A stretch of 64,000 bases of DNA from the NCBI GenBank assembly GCA_022496805.1, contig CM040092.1:19982113-20046112 (forward strand). Reading direction: 5' to 3'. The DNA is from Pohlia nutans. Taxonomy: Eukaryota; Streptophyta; Bryopsida; Bryales; Mniaceae. The notes beneath the pieces were generated by a model. The model ran no database searches and had not been told where the DNA came from. It saw nothing but the letters and a program-made list of their open reading frames with translations. Both the position numbers and the translations under genes were made by a program. Shown here in pieces: positions 61,213 to 64,000 of this stretch (the first letter of the stretch is position 1; each line of letters starts with the position of its first letter).

Positions 61213-63402
61213 GCATGAGTATCAAATCAAAACATAAATGATCGCATGCCTAAGATCTGTGCAGTACATTTCGGAGCGCTTACTAAATATAGAGCCTTCT
61301 ATCCCAGTTTCCCTCCATTCAGAAAGTTTATTACTGAACCTGAATTTACTGTGTCTGCAATACAGTTAGAATTATTATTATTATTACTTTACCAGAAGAA
61401 AATATACCCTCTGCCAATCTATGCCGTTAACTTACCTGTGAGGAAGATGCTACTGTAATTACAGCGTCATAAATGGGAAAGAATAATTTCCCTGTGCTGC
61501 AACTTTTTGAAATTCCGAGTAAATTCCCATTGGACTTTGTGCTTGCTCATGACCTCATCACATCTCATCGGAACGCATTGACACCCCAGGACTTCCTGGA
61601 CCAACCACACAGAAGTACTATTGTCAATGACTTGTGAGAAGTTCAGCACACACAAGCCCAAGTGGTAAGGTAATCATTCCCTTGCCATCCCCACTGCACC
61701 CACCTTTACCTCTCTTGTCCTCAACCGATTCTGTCAACCGTATGGCACTAATGACAGTATTTCGTCAACAAAGTCTTCCCGATTCAAATTGCGCTGCGAC
61801 TGTCTCTGAATCCTGCAGATCCGTCCAGTACCGTCGTCAAACTGTATGTACCTCTCTCCCGCTCCCACTGTGCCAATGTACGCCCATGCTCTTCCTGGCT
61901 GTTGCTGCCTGCGTCCCGGTCAAAGCCTGCCTCTTCGAAACAGGGCAAGCTCTAACTAAAAGCTGAAGGGGCTGAGGCCGTGAGGGTGGTGTGCCCAAGT
62001 TGCCGGGGCATCCGTTGCACGAGACTTAATTGTGCTGGCCAGGCCTGTTTAATGAGGGTCCGAATATAATACAGTATAGCATTATCAGGGGGGGTGCTAC
62101 AGTAGGAAGGGCTGCTGGACTCGCTCACACCGCTGCTACTCTGGAGCTGGCTATTCGTGACTGTTGCAGGTGCAGATTTGAAGTTGTCTACTCATCGTCG
62201 ACCACCTGGGTTGACAGTTCTGCGCCGCTCTGTAGCAAGAGCGAGCTGCTCTTGGCGAAGGAATGACACACTTGTGATTTATCATCGCAGTTTCAGAAAT
62301 TAAAGTTGGCAGTGGGATCCTTACAGGAGTCCTGAATTCACACAAGTAAGGATGAATTGCTAATTGTAATGCATGGAGTCGTCTAGAAGCACTGAAAGTA
62401 TGCCAGGAACATGAATGGGACACATGCAGAGTACGAGGCGCTGGCATAACATGCATGATCAGGTTGCATGTCAAGCACAGTGGGTTTAGTTTTGAGAACC
62501 TGAGCTTGGCTGGATGGGCTGATAGTCTGTGTTAGGAGCGAACAGTGTCGCTCGAGGATTAAAGATTCTGTAGCGGAGGATGTCTGGAGTGGAGCCTGTG
62601 CCTGTGCAGCTTCACTGAGGTCTCAACTATTTGCACAACCTAGTACAGATTCAGTGGGTCGCCTTCCCTTCCTTTGGATTGGTTAGCTGTGTGAAAGAAG
62701 AGGACAGTTGGTGGCTTGGCCCAATCCTCCGTTTTGAGTCCTGGTAATTTCAAAAAATTGAGAGTCGTTTAAATTTCGGTGCAAAGAAGGGGGGGGGGGG
62801 GGGGGGGGGGTGTGTGTGTCTATGGAGAACGTTACCTCGGATTCCGTAGACTCTTACTCCGCCCGGGGTTCTCGTTCATGCGAAACTAGTGGCATTTCCT
62901 TCAGGAGTATAACATTGCCGGTGTCCAAGTTCGTGTCACCAACATTTGCGAAGCTGCCAGAAGTGCCATTAAACTGTGCACATTGACGTTAGTCACATTG
63001 TTCACAGGTTCATGCATTGCCAATAGATGAATTCGTCTCAAGCTGTCTGAATCCGTTGCCAGATCCACTATTCCAAATTTGGGTCCGTCTTTCATTAAGA
63101 GTGTCGTGCTCACCGTGAAATATTCTCCTTCTGCAAGACTATTGGCTCACATCTTGATAACCTGGGACTCATTTTGCGGGTGTGTTGATTGAGCAGACTA
63201 AATTTACAAGTCGAACCCAACTAGTTGGCGGTAGGTACTCGGCAGGCGAAGGTTTCCGTCCTTGAAATTCCAAACACTGCAAGCTTGTGGAGGTCTCGAC
63301 GCTCGACTACTTCTGTACTGGTTTCTGCCTGTTAATGTCAACAAGATTCAATGTTGGAGCCCAGCGCTCACAACTTATAGCAATTTCGGGACGTTCGAGA
63401 CA
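61213..63402 (+). other. Upstream region of the last gene
   Basis: No confident coding exon. From about 61.6 kb the DNA becomes less AT-rich, which fits a long promoter and 5' leader of the gene starting at 63403. The ORF at 61634-61966 has no family match that I recognise. Confidence 0.4.
62789..62810 (+). repeat. G22 homopolymer followed by (TG)4
   Basis: 22 consecutive G, then TGTGTGTG. Long G runs can form quadruplexes but are also error-prone in sequencing, so the length is uncertain. Confidence 0.85.
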
Positions 63403-64000
63403 ATGGCGACTATATTTCAAGTCTTTGACTTGAAGGAAGCAGCACTTTCGGAAGGGAAACAACATGCTCGTGAGCGAAGATACTTGGATGGAGGTAAGTA
63501 CTTATCTTGGTCCTTGACTTGAATCTCTGATTTTGACGAATGCTTGAGCGAGTTAGAAGACAGTTGTATTGTTCTCACAGATGCCGTTTACGTAGCGTCT
63601 TCAGTAATTCTGAACCAAAAATACAATGGGTTTTGTAAATTAAATGGCGTCGACTAAAGAATGATAAGGTGCATCGAAGATTAAATCAAGACACGGAAGC
63701 GTTTTGCAGCTCCAAAAATGTTAAGAAAATCTGCTTTCCTTGTTATCTCTTCACAGGTACTCATTCTTTGACTCGTCCATACTCACAGGTTTTGAGGCGC
63801 CAAGGAACAGTTTGGACGTGGCGAACTTCGAAGCTGCCGATGATTCAAGGAGCAGCATTTCCAAGCCCGACGACATTCCGGTAAGTTCATAGCAGTAGCA
63901 GCTCTTCATTTGAGAATTTTTTTGCCATGAGCAGCATGGAAAGTTGTGCGTAAAACATTAAGACGTGCAGCCATTTTTGTTGCAGTTCGGCTACGAATAC
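63403..64000 (+). CDS. Probable DUF3741/DUF4378 (TRM/LONGIFOLIA-like) protein, 5' part only
   Basis: Exons 63403-63493, 63789-63880 and 63986 onwards join in phase and give an N-terminus with IFQVFDLKEAAL, HARERRYLDGGFEAPRNSLD and SISKPDDIPFGYEY, running off the window. A VFDxN-like start followed by a (G)(F/L)EAPRNSLE block is found in many plant proteins of the DUF3741/DUF4378 group, which includes the TRM proteins that recruit TON1 to microtubules. The diagnostic VARLMGL and DUF4378 regions would lie beyond 64000, so this is a family guess. An alternative acceptor at 63758-63759 would shift the frame and lose the conserved block. Confidence 0.55.

Noticed and set aside
61634..61966. 110-codon ORF as a gene
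   Set aside because: No recognised domain, low-complexity Pro/Leu start, and position in the likely leader of the next gene.

Overview
The window is nuclear DNA of a land plant. It has intron-rich genes with GT-AG introns, families typical of plants (a DUF4228/PADRE protein, a plant-type SAC phosphatase, a SWEETIE/HEATR5 protein, PEN-2), AT-rich intergenic DNA and very many short inverted-repeat transposons. Moderate similarity to the Arabidopsis proteins as I remember them suggests a non-seed plant such as a bryophyte, but I cannot fix the species. I see no CRISPR array, no prokaryotic operon, and no rRNA or intact tRNA gene.

Layout. 1-7.4 kb: no gene; a stack of MITEs, including two TTAA-flanked elements that share one TTAA, a Harbinger-like MITE nested in a third, and a SINE-like insertion nested in a fourth. 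7.5-10.3 kb (+): four-exon DUF4228/PADRE gene. 12.3-24.7 kb (-): 17-exon SAC-domain phosphoinositide phosphatase, 934 aa, with many transposons in its introns. 25.7-37.8 kb: gene desert filled by MITEs of several superfamilies. 37.8-55.5 kb (-): 47-exon SWEETIE/HEATR5-like HEAT-repeat protein, 2320 aa. 58.0-61.0 kb (+): three-exon PEN2, divergent from SWEETIE. From 63.4 kb (+): first exons of a probable DUF3741/DUF4378 (TRM/LONGIFOLIA-like) gene that runs off the window.

I joined exons by hand and checked the phase at every junction. The first four gene models close in frame from ATG to stop. Three of them act in endomembrane biology: SAC in vacuolar phosphoinositide turnover, SWEETIE/HEATR5 in adaptor-dependent trafficking, and PEN-2 in the gamma-secretase complex. 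Clustering is probably chance, but ACGT-core (bZIP-type) sites occur upstream of all four genes, and a 50-bp block is shared by the SWEETIE and PEN2 upstream regions.

The most unusual feature is a burst of about 16 TTAA-flanked elements with CCC...GGG ends. They look like non-autonomous piggyBac-type MITEs in several sequence families. Several adjoin each other across a single shared TTAA, and others are nested with or hit by Harbinger-like and SINE-like elements.
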